Origin: Chlorobiaceae bacterium
GTDB taxonomy: Bacteria; Bacteroidota; Ignavibacteria; UBA10030; SZUA-254
Length of the DNA: 63,987 nt
Reading direction: 5' to 3'
Assembly: GCA_013824245.1 (NCBI GenBank)
Contig: PNNN01000058.1
Span: 1-63,987 of the forward strand
The position numbers were made by a program, and so were the translations under genes. This document shows positions 9,763 to 18,454 of this stretch, piece by piece. The notes under the pieces were generated by a model, which saw nothing but the letters and a program-made list of their open reading frames with translations, had not been told where the DNA came from and did no database searches. Within the stretch, counting starts at the first letter, position 1, and each line of letters begins with the position of its first letter.

Positions 9763-10674
9763 TTAATGATGTTCACTTTCGTCATGAGCCGCCTGCATTC
9801 CAAGCCCCATAAAGAGTGATGTTAGCATTGTAAAAATATACGCTTGTAAAAATGCGACAAATAACTCGAGCATATTTATGCCAAGCACAAAAATTATCGG
9901 TACCGGTGCAATGATCCAAGATTGAAAAATAAATATCAATCCAATCAAAGAAACTATAACAATATGCCCGCCAATCATATTTGCAAAAAGACGAACCATG
10001 AGCGCGAATGGTTTTGTGAATAAACCTAAAACCTCAATCGGAATCATGATGGGCCAGAGCATCCAATGAACGCCACCGGTAAGGTGTTTAAGGTAGCTCC
10101 CTACTCCCTGTGCTCGGATCGCCGATACCTGAATCATGATAAATGCGATGATAGCCAGCCCGCCCGTTACACTGATATTGCCGGTTGCGGTTGCTCCGTA
10201 TGGAACCAAGCCGCTCAAATTCATAATCAGTATAAAGAAAAAAGTTGTTAATAAATATGGCAGATATTTAATTCCACCCGGACCCATATTAGGAATTGCG
10301 ACTTCATCCCGAATAAAAAGAATAAACACTTCTACAAAATTCCCGAAACCTTTCGGCACTCGATTTTTCTTATTCTTTCGAGCGGCAACAACAGCGAGAA
10401 CGATGAGCAGGAGTGCCGCCAACCATAGGAATACCACATGCTTCGTGATCGACATATCGAACGTCATACTTCCAATATGAATCGGCGCGAAATGCGGCAG
10501 TTCTATCTTACCAAGAAAAGGAAGCTCCAATTCGTTTGAATCATAAACGTGATGAAGCAATCCCGTAAAAAGATTTCCGCCTTCTTCAGCATGATCGCCG
10601 TGTTGAACGGCAGCATGAACGGTATCTTGCAACGTTTGTTGAATTGTTACAGTATCTGGAGTGTTAAAATTCAC
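9763..10674 (-). CDS. atpB: ATP synthase subunit a
   Basis: The 303-residue stator channel subunit of Fo has five to six membrane helices. The essential Arg lies in ALMVRLFANMIGGH and the last helices carry FVAFLQAYIFTMLTSLF. An unusually long, His- and acid-rich N-terminal stretch of about 75 residues precedes the first membrane helix, as is common in this phylum. The start codon is GTG, placed a few bases after the stop of the atpI-like gene, and no clear ribosome site is visible, so translation is probably coupled. Confidence 0.95.
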   Translation of the reverse strand: MNFNTPDTVTIQQTLQDTVHAAVQHGDHAEEGGNLFTGLLHHVYDSNELELPFLGKIELPHFAPIHIGSMTFDMSITKHVVFLWLAALLLIVLAVVAARKNKKNRVPKGFGNFVEVFILFIRDEVAIPNMGPGGIKYLPYLLTTFFFILIMNLSGLVPYGATATGNISVTGGLAIIAFIMIQVSAIRAQGVGSYLKHLTGGVHWMLWPIMIPIEVLGLFTKPFALMVRLFANMIGGHIVIVSLIGLIFIFQSWIIAPVPIIFVLGINMLELFVAFLQAYIFTMLTSLFMGLGMQAAHDESEHH

Positions 10675-10680
10675 TAATTA

Positions 10681-11070
10681 TTAATTCTGTTGTTTGATTT
10701 CTACTTTTCTCTGAATGTATAATACTTCTAAAACCAAAAATACCATATAAAAAATTCCCATCGAGCCAACGAGCGCTAAAACGGGAAGCGAAAATATCTT
10801 TATTAAAATCACAAGCAATATCGATAAAAAAACTAAACGCAATCCCATACCGCCTATCACATATTTAAAAAAAGTTGTCGTTGATTTTCCTATCGAATAC
10901 TCGATCGCCGCATAACCTATCATTACGTTCACGGTGGCTAACAACATACCTACGATAATCGCCTTGACAGTCATCGCATTCCAAACCATAATCAAATGAT
11001 ATCCGCCGATCATTAAAATTATTACGATAGCAATAGCTATCTGGCGCGGAAACGACCAATCGATTTTCAT
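10681..11070 (-). CDS. AtpI-like ATP synthase accessory membrane protein
   Basis: The 129-residue protein has four predicted membrane helices (roughly residues 8-26, 32-52, 68-88, 91-118) and a short basic tail. Its place between the AtpZ-like gene and atpB, and its topology, match the ATP synthase subunit I family, which helps c-ring assembly. Sequence identity to AtpI is not obvious by eye, so the family call rests mainly on context and topology. Confidence 0.7.
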   Translation of the reverse strand: MKIDWSFPRQIAIAIVIILMIGGYHLIMVWNAMTVKAIIVGMLLATVNVMIGYAAIEYSIGKSTTTFFKYVIGGMGLRLVFLSILLVILIKIFSLPVLALVGSMGIFYMVFLVLEVLYIQRKVEIKQQN

Positions 11071-11073
11071 CTA

Positions 11074-11334
11074 TTATTTTTTACTCTTCTTATCGAGACG
11101 ATTGACAATCTTAATAAAATTAAAAAGCCCGGCTCCTATACCGAAGAATATTCCAACAAGCATGAGCCAAGGTTTTGTATTGAGGGTATCATCTGCCCAG
11201 CGACCTAAAAAATACATAAGAACAACGCTCGCCGCAAGCTGGATACCGGAACCGAACAATGGTCCCGCTTTTCTCATCGCCCGGAAGTATGATGAATTTT
11301 CTTTTTCGTCCCGGTCGATGTCAGGTCCGCTCAT
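11074..11334 (-). CDS. AtpZ/AtpI family protein
   Basis: The 86-residue protein has a charged N terminus, then two membrane helices separated by a short loop (GIQLAASVVLMYFLGRWADDTLNTKPW ... GIFFGIGAGLFNF). This is the AtpZ/AtpI small-protein family found at the head of many atp operons and implicated in ion supply or ring assembly. It starts 13 bp after the bactofilin stop and ends 3 bp before the next gene. Confidence 0.85.
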   Translation of the reverse strand: MSGPDIDRDEKENSSYFRAMRKAGPLFGSGIQLAASVVLMYFLGRWADDTLNTKPWLMLVGIFFGIGAGLFNFIKIVNRLDKKSKK

Positions 11335-11347
11335 AAAACTATGAACG

Positions 11348-11746
11348 TTATTCAGCCCGTCGCGATTCTGTTTTCAGCTCAACTAAGTTCGGCATCGACT
11401 TTGCTTCACTCATGGTGCATTTACCGTCGAACATCGCTCCTTCATCAATCACGAGCTTTGCTGCGCGGATATCACCTTTAACGATCGCTTTCGATTCAAA
11501 AACCAATTTTTCCTGCGCAACAACTATTCCTTTTATCTTCCCGCCAATTGTGATACTCTTAGCGGTAATATTTCCGTCAACATCGCCAGTACTGCCTATT
11601 GCGATATTCTGTGCAGCGTTTACTTCGCCGACGATTCTTCCATCGATGCGAATACTACCGGGAGTGCGGAGTTTGCCTTCAACAACTGTTCCCGCAGCAA
11701 TCAAGTTCAATTCTGTCCCAGTTTCAGGTTTTAGAGCCATAGACAC
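11348..11746 (-). CDS. Bactofilin family cytoskeletal protein
   Basis: The 132-residue protein has the bactofilin core: a right-handed beta-helix of short hydrophobic repeats starting ELNLIAAGTVVEGKLRTPGSIRIDGRIVGEV and ending VIDEGAMFDGKC. Bactofilins polymerise without nucleotide and often position peptidoglycan enzymes. The gene directly follows an M23 peptidase gene (8 bp apart), a pairing known from other bacteria, which suggests the peptidase is its client. Confidence 0.9.
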   Translation of the reverse strand: MSMALKPETGTELNLIAAGTVVEGKLRTPGSIRIDGRIVGEVNAAQNIAIGSTGDVDGNITAKSITIGGKIKGIVVAQEKLVFESKAIVKGDIRAAKLVIDEGAMFDGKCTMSEAKSMPNLVELKTESRRAE

Positions 11747-11753
11747 TCCTTTT

Positions 11754-12662
11754 TTATTTAATGCTTAATAAATATTTAGCCGGGTTTTGTACAACACCAT
11801 TTATCCATAATTCAAAATGCAAATGCGGTCCGCTGCTACGCTCGCCGGTATTCCCGAGCAAAGCAATCATCTCGCCGCGACGAACTCTTTCTCCAATCGT
11901 CTTTATCAAAGAATAGTTATGCTTGTACACACTCAGGAATCCGCCTTCATGCGCAATCATCATTACAAATCCATCCTCATTGGTCCAATTCGAGAAAACC
12001 ACCGTGCCACTTGCCGCTGCCACAATAGGTGTTTTTGCTCTGCCTGCAAAATCAATTCCGTAATGTAACTGAAGCGGGTCAAACTCTCGCGCAATATAAC
12101 CGTTTACAGGCATCATCAAAGGTAATTGAGATGTAACATCTCTGTTAACTCCGCTTCTCATAGGCATCATCTCAATGCCAAGCGTTTGCTGATTTATTGG
12201 CACCGCATTTTCCTGTTCCATCGGCGCCACATACGATGTGTCTTCCGGATTGAGACGAAATTTTTCTGCCAGAGAAAATGAATCGGACGGAAGATTCAAC
12301 AATCGCACACTATCTTCCGCTCCTATCTTTTCTCCTAATACATTTCGAAGCCGTATATTGTAGTCACGCAAAATCGACATCTCACGCATTAACGATTGAA
12401 GTTGCTTCTGCACATCTAACAATTGTCGATTATATTTTTTTGCAATTGCCGATTGTGAGATCGGGAGTTGTGCACCAATTGGAGTATAAATTATTATCGC
12501 CAAAATTCCTGCTAAAAAAATGACAATTGTAGAGATAACAACCACCACTAATCCGGAACGGGTGATCGAAAAGTTACGGGTCTTCTCCGATTTTACATCA
12601 GGCACTATTACGAACGTGTACCTGCGTTTTTCCTTTCTTTCTCGAACATTTTCTGATGCCAT
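11754..12662 (-). CDS. M23-family (LytM) peptidase, membrane anchored
   Basis: The 302-residue protein has a basic cytoplasmic N terminus, one membrane helix (residues about 33-56), a coiled-coil stretch (about 70-110) and a C-terminal M23 domain. The zinc motifs are intact: HYGIDFAG and HLHFELW, with an additional His in MIAHEGGF. It probably cuts peptidoglycan cross-links in the periplasm or regulates an enzyme that does. It heads the bactofilin-atp gene run. The intact ligands argue for an active peptidase. Confidence 0.9.
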   Translation of the reverse strand: MASENVRERKEKRRYTFVIVPDVKSEKTRNFSITRSGLVVVVISTIVIFLAGILAIIIYTPIGAQLPISQSAIAKKYNRQLLDVQKQLQSLMREMSILRDYNIRLRNVLGEKIGAEDSVRLLNLPSDSFSLAEKFRLNPEDTSYVAPMEQENAVPINQQTLGIEMMPMRSGVNRDVTSQLPLMMPVNGYIAREFDPLQLHYGIDFAGRAKTPIVAAASGTVVFSNWTNEDGFVMMIAHEGGFLSVYKHNYSLIKTIGERVRRGEMIALLGNTGERSSGPHLHFELWINGVVQNPAKYLLSIK

Positions 12663-12739
12663 TATTTTGGGCTTAGACCTTAAAAACGGTTAAAATATAA
12701 CGAATATTTGCCATAATGTCAAAAATATTTTTAAAATAA

Positions 12740-14005
12740 TTAATAAAGAAGATATTTAGACCTTATTTTTAGATATTGATCGATTTGGTTATCGAAAATT
12801 TTAAATGAATTTTGATCTATCTTGCCCTTCTCCAATAAATCACTTACCAATTCGTCTCCTATCAAACGACTGAAAAGGCCCTTCTTGAGAATGAATGATT
12901 TCGGATAAAGTTTCCGAATTGCATCAATCATCATCAATCCGGTTATCACAGGCTTGAACACTTTACGATCTGTGATTTGGATATAAACTCCCCGACATAA
13001 TTTTTTATTAAATTTTGGATTCGATCCGGTCGCTGTATCTCCTTGAGGTGTAAATTCAACTGCCGAGAATTTCACACCCGGTAACTTCAGCGAATTAAGT
13101 CTCTTCACAATTTTAACGTTATTAAGTTTCGGCGCGCCAATGTATTCAAACGGTTTCGATGTACCACGACCTTCAGATATATTTGTTGCTTCAAATAAAC
13201 AACTTCCGGGATAGACAGTTGCGGTTTGCAGAGTTTTCATGTTCGGTGATGGTGATATCCACGGCAACCCTGTTTCATCGTACCACATCGAACGCTTCCA
13301 TCCTTCCATCGGAATAACCGTGAGATCAACCGATGATGGATTAAGATAACCTTCGCCTATCATCATCTTCGCAATCTCACCGATAGTCAAACCGTGGCGG
13401 ACAGGAATTGGAGTCATTCCTAAAAATGAAATCAACATTAAATCTAACGGCGGTCCTTCGATGTCGGTTCCGTTTATTGGATTTGGTCGATCAAGAACAA
13501 TAAATTTTTTGTTATTCTCCGCCGCAGCAATCATGCAATACGCCATTGTGCTTGCATAAGTGTAAAACCTTGCACCCACATCCTGCATATCGAAAATTAG
13601 CAGATCGACATCATGAAGCATTTTTTCATCTGGTTTTTTGGACCCGCCATAAAGCGAATGAATGGTTAATCCCGTGCGGTTATCTTTTCCAGATAAAATC
13701 TTTTCACCGGCTGGTTTGTCTCCACGTATTCCGTGTTCCGGCGCGAACAGCGATTTTACATCGACACCAAGCGCTAAAAGAGTATCGACGAGGTGAGTTC
13801 CATCCGGCAATACCGATGTTTGGTTACAAATAATGCCGATACGTTTACCTTTAAGCGAATCGAGATGTTTCTCCAATAAAATTTCAGCGCCAAGTCGAAC
13901 ACGCTGACTGAATGAAGCTGTTGACATCAAGAATAAAAAGAAAAACATCAGCGCGAGATTTCGACTCAGGTGGTAATAGGAGTACCGCGAGTTGAATTTC
14001 TTCAT
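12740..14005 (-). CDS. NamZ-like exo-beta-N-acetylmuramidase (DUF1343)
   Basis: The protein (421 residues from the chosen start) has a signal peptide (hydrophobic stretch FFFLFLMSTASFSQ) and the DUF1343 core: GKRIGIICNQTS, LFAPEHGIRGD, LIFDMQDVGARFYTY and FIVLDRPNPING. Founding members of this family are exo-lytic N-acetylmuramidases that recycle peptidoglycan. I chose the ATG at 14005 because it overlaps the Nudix stop as ATGA and gives a clean signal peptide; an in-frame upstream start at 14059 would place 18 extra residues inside the Nudix gene. Confidence 0.88.
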   Translation of the reverse strand: MKKFNSRYSYYHLSRNLALMFFFLFLMSTASFSQRVRLGAEILLEKHLDSLKGKRIGIICNQTSVLPDGTHLVDTLLALGVDVKSLFAPEHGIRGDKPAGEKILSGKDNRTGLTIHSLYGGSKKPDEKMLHDVDLLIFDMQDVGARFYTYASTMAYCMIAAAENNKKFIVLDRPNPINGTDIEGPPLDLMLISFLGMTPIPVRHGLTIGEIAKMMIGEGYLNPSSVDLTVIPMEGWKRSMWYDETGLPWISPSPNMKTLQTATVYPGSCLFEATNISEGRGTSKPFEYIGAPKLNNVKIVKRLNSLKLPGVKFSAVEFTPQGDTATGSNPKFNKKLCRGVYIQITDRKVFKPVITGLMMIDAIRKLYPKSFILKKGLFSRLIGDELVSDLLEKGKIDQNSFKIFDNQIDQYLKIRSKYLLY

Positions 14006-14541
14006 TTTAAAAAATTCTTTCTCACAATCATCCAAGCCGCTAATGTCATGCCGTCCCAAATTTCACCAGTTTCTATTTTTTGTTCAAATTCAGAAGGAGA
14101 AATAATAATCTTTTCAAACTCTTCAGTTTCATCTGGGACTGAAGTTACGGAAATCAAATTACGGGCAATGAATATTTTGCACATCTCATCTGTTACGCCG
14201 TTGTAAGGATTAAATTCTCCGGCAAACGAAAGCTCGCCCGCAGCATAACCGGTTTCTTCCGCAAGTTCTAACTTCGCTGTTTCTTCAAATGTGGAACCAT
14301 CTTTTACACTGCCACATGCAAACTCTATGCTTTCTCTTTCGGCAAGATAGCGATACTGTTTTACAACAATAAGCTTTCCACTTTCGAGCACCGGTATGAG
14401 CATACTCGATCCGTTCGTGTGCACAAAATGATACTCGCCTGTTTTTCCTGAAGGAAGTATTACCTCGTCCTTACGATAACTCCACCATTGATTTTTCGTT
14501 TCGGATAGCTGACGTTTCTTTTTCCACTCGCGGAGAGACAT
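14002..14541 (-). CDS. Nudix hydrolase with a variant Nudix box
   Basis: The 179-residue protein resembles ADP-sugar pyrophosphatases of the Nudix superfamily (QYRYLAERESIEFACGSVKDG...). The Nudix box GX5EX7REUXEEXGU appears as GSVKDGSTFEETAKLELAEE followed by TGY. The metal-binding EE pair and Gly are kept, but the Glu at box position 7 is Ser and the Arg at position 15 is Leu. Activity may therefore be altered. It overlaps the NamZ-like gene by four bases and follows the LOG-family gene by about 27 bp. Confidence 0.82.
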   Translation of the reverse strand: MSLREWKKKRQLSETKNQWWSYRKDEVILPSGKTGEYHFVHTNGSSMLIPVLESGKLIVVKQYRYLAERESIEFACGSVKDGSTFEETAKLELAEETGYAAGELSFAGEFNPYNGVTDEMCKIFIARNLISVTSVPDETEEFEKIIISPSEFEQKIETGEIWDGMTLAAWMIVRKNFLK

Positions 14542-14568
14542 GTAATTGATTTACGTTGTAGATTATGA

Positions 14569-15276
14569 TTAGAAATTGGGACCGTGTTCTTCTTTTTTGT
14601 AGAAACGTTTTACGGTTGCAACTGCCTGTTTCGGATCGTCGGTGATTGTGAAAAGATCAAAATCACTTTTCGAAATCATTCCGTCAACTAAAACTCGCTC
14701 TCTCAACCAAGCGATAAGTCCCTTCCAATAATCCGTGCCCATCAAAACAATTGGGAATGGATGTATTTTTTTTGTCTGGATAAGAGTTATAGATTCAAAA
14801 AATTCATCGAACGTGCCGAAGCCGCCCGGCATAACAATAAATCCCTGCGCGTATTTAACGAACATAACTTTACGAACGTAAAAATGCCGGAACGTTATAA
14901 GTTTATCCGCATCGATATAAGGATTCGCGTTTTGTTCGAAAGGAAGATCGATGTTTATCCCTACTGAAACTCCGGCGGCTTCACGCGCGCCGCGGTTTGC
15001 CGCTTCCATAATACCGGGACCGCCGCCCGAAATTATTCCGTAACCCGCATGAACAAATTCCTTTGCAACAGATTTGGCAAGACGGTAATAATGATTTCCC
15101 TGCTCAACCCTTGCAGATCCGAATATTGATACACATGGACCTAACTTACCGAGCGTTGAAAAACCCTCAACAAACTCCGACATAATCCTGAAGACACGCC
15201 AAACATCTTGCTGGGTTTTTAGGACAAGATCAAGTTGAGCATCTACTAATATTTCTCTTTCAGTTCGTGGAACCAT
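14569..15276 (-). CDS. LOG family protein (TIGR00730 type)
   Basis: The 235-residue Rossmann-fold protein carries the two family motifs SGGGPGIMEAANRGA and PGGFGTFDEF (the PGGxGTxxE signature). Members include cytokinin riboside 5'-monophosphate phosphoribohydrolases and related nucleotide hydrolases. The real substrate here is unknown. It begins the three-gene run with the Nudix and NamZ-like genes. Confidence 0.88.
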   Translation of the reverse strand: MVPRTEREILVDAQLDLVLKTQQDVWRVFRIMSEFVEGFSTLGKLGPCVSIFGSARVEQGNHYYRLAKSVAKEFVHAGYGIISGGGPGIMEAANRGAREAAGVSVGINIDLPFEQNANPYIDADKLITFRHFYVRKVMFVKYAQGFIVMPGGFGTFDEFFESITLIQTKKIHPFPIVLMGTDYWKGLIAWLRERVLVDGMISKSDFDLFTITDDPKQAVATVKRFYKKEEHGPNF

Positions 15277-15445
15277 CGTTCATTCTCCATTTCAAAATAT
15301 TTTTAATATATAATATTTTTGAGTGGAATTCAAAGATGGCCGTTTAATACGATGGTTGGGAGGGAGCTTCGCTGCCAACCAGAAATTAGGTGAAGTTCAT
15401 TACTCAAGTTTCACGCTGACCCTCTCCCTATAGAGCTAACTTGCC

Positions 15446-15496
15446 AAACCTCCGGTATCTGACCGTGAAAAACTTTAGAAGATACCGGAGGTTTTT
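15446..15496 (+). terminator. Strong hairpin with T run between divergent genes
   Basis: A perfect 15-bp stem (AAACCTCCGGTATCT at 15446-15460 and its complement at 15480-15494) has a 19-base loop and continues into a T-rich tract on the + strand. It lies in the 344-bp gap between the minus-strand LOG gene and the + strand barrel gene, where no + strand gene ends. It may insulate the next promoter or end an unseen leader RNA. A weaker hairpin (GGTTGG...CCAACC) lies near 15354-15380. Confidence 0.6.
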
Positions 15497-15525
15497 CTTT
15501 GATAACCTTGCGGAGGTTTCTTGAC

Positions 15526-15554
15526 TTGACATTGTACCAAACGTTTGATAATTT
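15526..15554 (+). promoter_or_regulatory. Promoter TTGACA-N17-TAATTT
   Basis: TTGACA at 15526-15531 and TAATTT at 15549-15554 are separated by 17 bp, about 66 bp before the start codon of the barrel protein gene. The element is close to the E. coli sigma-70 consensus rather than the Bacteroides consensus. The recombinase gene at 54439 has a promoter with the same two hexamers and spacing. Confidence 0.6.
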
Positions 15555-15620
15555 ACACAGAATCATTAAACAATTACATAGTTTGCAGGATAATCTACTC
15601 ATCAGCACATAAGAACTAAC

Positions 15621-16256
15621 ATGAAAACTCAAATTCTAAAATTCATCTGCATAATTATTCTTGCTTCAACTTGTACCCAAGCACAATTCATCAAAGGTTA
15701 CGGTTTCAAAGTTGGGGCTGTTTCGGCAACTCAAACCTGGAATTACAATATAGATATTCACCGCGATATGGAAAACCGGTGGGGCATAGACGCAGGAGTA
15801 TACGTCGAACTTCTAGATCTCCCGTACATTAGCATACTCGGAGAATTACACTACATCCAAAAAGGATTCATGGAAGAAATTCCCATTACTACAATGGACC
15901 AACCAGAGGGAACAGGAAGATATTTAGTATCCAAACCAAGAGTCGATTATCTATCTCTGCCATTGCTGGCAAAAATCCGCTACAACGTAGAAACAGTTTC
16001 ACCATATATCCTGATTGGACCAAGGTTTGACTTTTTAATTGGTAAAGAGCCGGATGGCTATGAAATAATATATAACAAGTTTAAGAAAAACGATATGGGG
16101 ATTTCGGTCGGAGTTGGAATTGAAATTCCTACAAGTACAATTCAGGCAGTTTTGTTCGAATTCAAATATAGTCCCACATTCAATAACTCATACAGCAATG
16201 ATATTCTTACTATCAAGAATCAATCGTTTGAACTATTGGTTGGAATAAAATTATGA
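15621..16256 (+). CDS. Outer-membrane beta-barrel protein (PorT-like fold)
   Basis: The 211-residue protein has a signal peptide ending in TQAQ (residues about 1-21) followed by alternating hydrophobic strands typical of an eight-stranded barrel: GYGFKVGAVSATQTW, YISILGELHYIQKGF, YLSLPLLAKIRYN, YILIGPRFDFLIG and a C-terminal strand SFELLVGIKL. This matches the outer membrane protein beta-barrel family common in Bacteroidota. It stands alone behind its own promoter. The exact role is unknown. Confidence 0.8.
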   Translation: MKTQILKFICIIILASTCTQAQFIKGYGFKVGAVSATQTWNYNIDIHRDMENRWGIDAGVYVELLDLPYISILGELHYIQKGFMEEIPITTMDQPEGTGRYLVSKPRVDYLSLPLLAKIRYNVETVSPYILIGPRFDFLIGKEPDGYEIIYNKFKKNDMGISVGVGIEIPTSTIQAVLFEFKYSPTFNNSYSNDILTIKNQSFELLVGIKL

Positions 16257-16343
16257 TTCGCTAAGAGATCATCACCAACACCGCGATACTAAGATTGCAG
16301 CATTAGTGCCATGAAATGGTTCATGCCACCGGTGTGAACTCTT

Positions 16344-16661
16344 CTACTTTTTCTCCGTCGTACTTAACGATCCTGAGCTGCTCGAATCGGTTTTTGCAGG
16401 AGGTTTTGCTTCCGTTTTGGTTTCTGCCGGCTTTTCCGAACTTGATTCTGTCTTCGGTTTATTCTCGGTAGGTAATTTTCCTTTGTAATCGGTAATGTAA
16501 AATCCGCTTCCCTTGAATACGAGTCCGGCACCGCCGCCCATCATACGGGCAAGCGCGGGCTTACCGCAAAACGGACAAACCACGAGCCGCTCATCAGATA
16601 TTCTTTGCAGTTCTTCGAACTCTTCTTTACACGATTTACATTTATAATGGTATGTTGGCAT
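16344..16661 (-). CDS. FmdB-family zinc ribbon protein
   Basis: The 105-residue protein starts MPTYHYKCKSCKEEFEELQ and has two CxxC knuckles (CKSC and CPFC) forming a zinc ribbon, then GSGFYITDYKG, all typical of the FmdB/regulatory-protein family. The last 40 residues are a low-complexity tail rich in Lys, Glu, Ser, Thr and Pro. Function in this family is poorly defined; a regulatory role is usually assumed. Confidence 0.85.
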   Translation of the reverse strand: MPTYHYKCKSCKEEFEELQRISDERLVVCPFCGKPALARMMGGGAGLVFKGSGFYITDYKGKLPTENKPKTESSSEKPAETKTEAKPPAKTDSSSSGSLSTTEKK

Positions 16662-16683
16662 TTATTTTCTGTTTATAATTTAA

Positions 16684-16782
16684 ACCGTTGAAACGGTTAG
16701 ATAAAATCATTGTTTTGATTAACCCACGACTTAAGTCGTGGGCTACTAATATTAAAAGAGGAGAACAAACTGTTTCAACAGT
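16684..16782. repeat. Cluster of three palindromes, REP-like
   Basis: Three short palindromes lie close together in the 369-bp gap between the FmdB-like gene and the sigma-54 regulator gene: AACCGTT-GA-AACGGTT at 16684-16699, the perfect 20-bp palindrome CCCACGACTTAAGTCGTGGG at 16723-16742, and AACTGTT-TC-AACAGTT near 16767-16782. The grouping resembles REP-type intergenic elements mobilised by IS200/IS605-like transposases. No gene is visible in the rest of the gap (16783-17030). Confidence 0.55.
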
Positions 16783-17030
16783 TTCAGAATTCCACGAAAA
16801 TAATCTTGCGGATGTTTCTCTGTATCAATATACTCAGATATCACAATACATACAAAATTTTACTTCAATTAAGGTTTATCTTTCTTTCTAATCAAATCTT
16901 TAGGAATAGATTGTCGGGAATACTTTTTCGATTTTACTGCAAACTTGTCGCTTCTTTCACGCGGCGCTACAATCGGCTTTTGTCTGTTCGAGATTCATTT
17001 CATATAACATCTCCAATATTTCCCGTCATA

Positions 17031-18404
17031 TTATTTTTCATCTTCATCTGGCGGCGAATTGCTGTCGCGCTCTAAACCGTATTTCTTTATTTTTGTGTAG
17101 AGATGACTCCGTTCCATCTCCATCGCCTCGGCAGTTTTAGAAACGTTCCAGTTGTGAAGTTTCAATTGATGTTTGATGAACATTGCCTCGGCACGATCTT
17201 TAAAATCCTGAAACGATTCGCTCGATTGCACAATCGTATCAACCGTTTCTTTCGGAGTGAACGAGAGAAGTTCAAGCTCTGCCAAATCTATGGAAGCGCC
17301 GGAAGACATTATGATTATCCGCTCAACAATATTGCGTAACTCTCTTACATTCCCCTGCCACTCATAACTTTTTAGCGACTCCATTGCTCTCGGTGTAATT
17401 TTCTTCGGCGCGATGCCGTTCCGCAAACATGTTTCTTCAATAAAAGCATTCACGAGAATCGGAATATCTTCGCGTCGTTCCCGAAGCGGCGGCACTGATA
17501 TCGGTATAACATTCAGTCGATGATACAAATCTTCCCGGAATGTTCCTTTCTTAATTTCATCGGCAAGCGATTTATTTGTTGCCGCTATAACCCGGACATC
17601 GACCGCGATAAGTTTATTTCCGCCAACACGTTCGATCTTTCCTTCCTCCAACGCGCGCAATACTTTTGCCTGAGCCGCATGGCTCATATCTCCGATCTCA
17701 TCGAGAAATAATGTACCGCCGTCTGCCTGCTCAAATTTTCCTATCCGCTGATTTGTTGCGCCTGTGAACGAACCCCGTTCATGACCGAACAATTCCGATT
17801 CAATCAACTCGGCAGGTATTGCCGCACAGTTTACTTCAACAAGCGGCATATTGCTTCGCTTGCTGGAGCGGTGAAGCGCCTTGGCAACCAACTCTTTTCC
17901 GCTTCCGCTTTCACCAGTGATCAGAACGCGCGCTTCGGTATTACCGACACGTTTTATAATTTCTAAAATCTCATTCATCTTCGAGCTGGAACCGAGTATA
18001 GTTTCTTTATCGCGTATCTTCTTCACTTCAACATGGAGGTTCCTCTTCTCTATCGCGTTGCGAAGCGTAATAAAAAGTTTGTCTCTATCGAGGGGTTTAG
18101 GGAGATAATCGAAAGCGCCGGATTTAACCGCCTCGACTGCGGTTTCAAGCGTTCCATGTCCCGATATAATTATAACCGGAATATCGGAATTAATTTTGCG
18201 CAACTCTTTTAAAGTTTCCATGCCATCCATCCCGCCCGGCATTTTTATATCGAGTAAGACAGCATCGGGAAGATTTTGTTTGAATTCCTCAATCCCTTTT
18301 AGTCCGTTCTCGGCGAATATGACAGAATATTTTTCATACTCGAGTATCATCTTCAAAGAATCGCGGACGCTTTTTTCATCATCAATAGCGAGAATAGTTT
18401 TCAT
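17031..18404 (-). CDS. Sigma-54-dependent response regulator (NtrC family)
   Basis: The 457-residue regulator has three domains. A receiver has DD at 8-9 and the phosphate-accepting Asp at 52. The AAA+ ATPase has Walker A GESGSGKE, the sigma-54 contact loop GSFTGA and DGGTLFLDEIG. A Fis-type helix-turn-helix follows at the C terminus (WNVSKTAEAMEMERSHLYTKIKKYGL). It should activate sigma-54 promoters after phosphorylation. No partner histidine kinase is adjacent, so the input is unknown. Confidence 0.95.
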   Translation of the reverse strand: MKTILAIDDEKSVRDSLKMILEYEKYSVIFAENGLKGIEEFKQNLPDAVLLDIKMPGGMDGMETLKELRKINSDIPVIIISGHGTLETAVEAVKSGAFDYLPKPLDRDKLFITLRNAIEKRNLHVEVKKIRDKETILGSSSKMNEILEIIKRVGNTEARVLITGESGSGKELVAKALHRSSKRSNMPLVEVNCAAIPAELIESELFGHERGSFTGATNQRIGKFEQADGGTLFLDEIGDMSHAAQAKVLRALEEGKIERVGGNKLIAVDVRVIAATNKSLADEIKKGTFREDLYHRLNVIPISVPPLRERREDIPILVNAFIEETCLRNGIAPKKITPRAMESLKSYEWQGNVRELRNIVERIIIMSSGASIDLAELELLSFTPKETVDTIVQSSESFQDFKDRAEAMFIKHQLKLHNWNVSKTAEAMEMERSHLYTKIKKYGLERDSNSPPDEDEK

Positions 18405-18454
18405 TCAAATCTCCGTGAAAATCAGTAAATCTAAATTGGAATATTTTTGAGTCG

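Noticed and set aside
5938-11334. ATP synthase operon broken because beta and epsilon are missing
   Set aside because: In Chlorobi and Bacteroidetes beta-epsilon usually lie in a separate operon, so the layout is normal.
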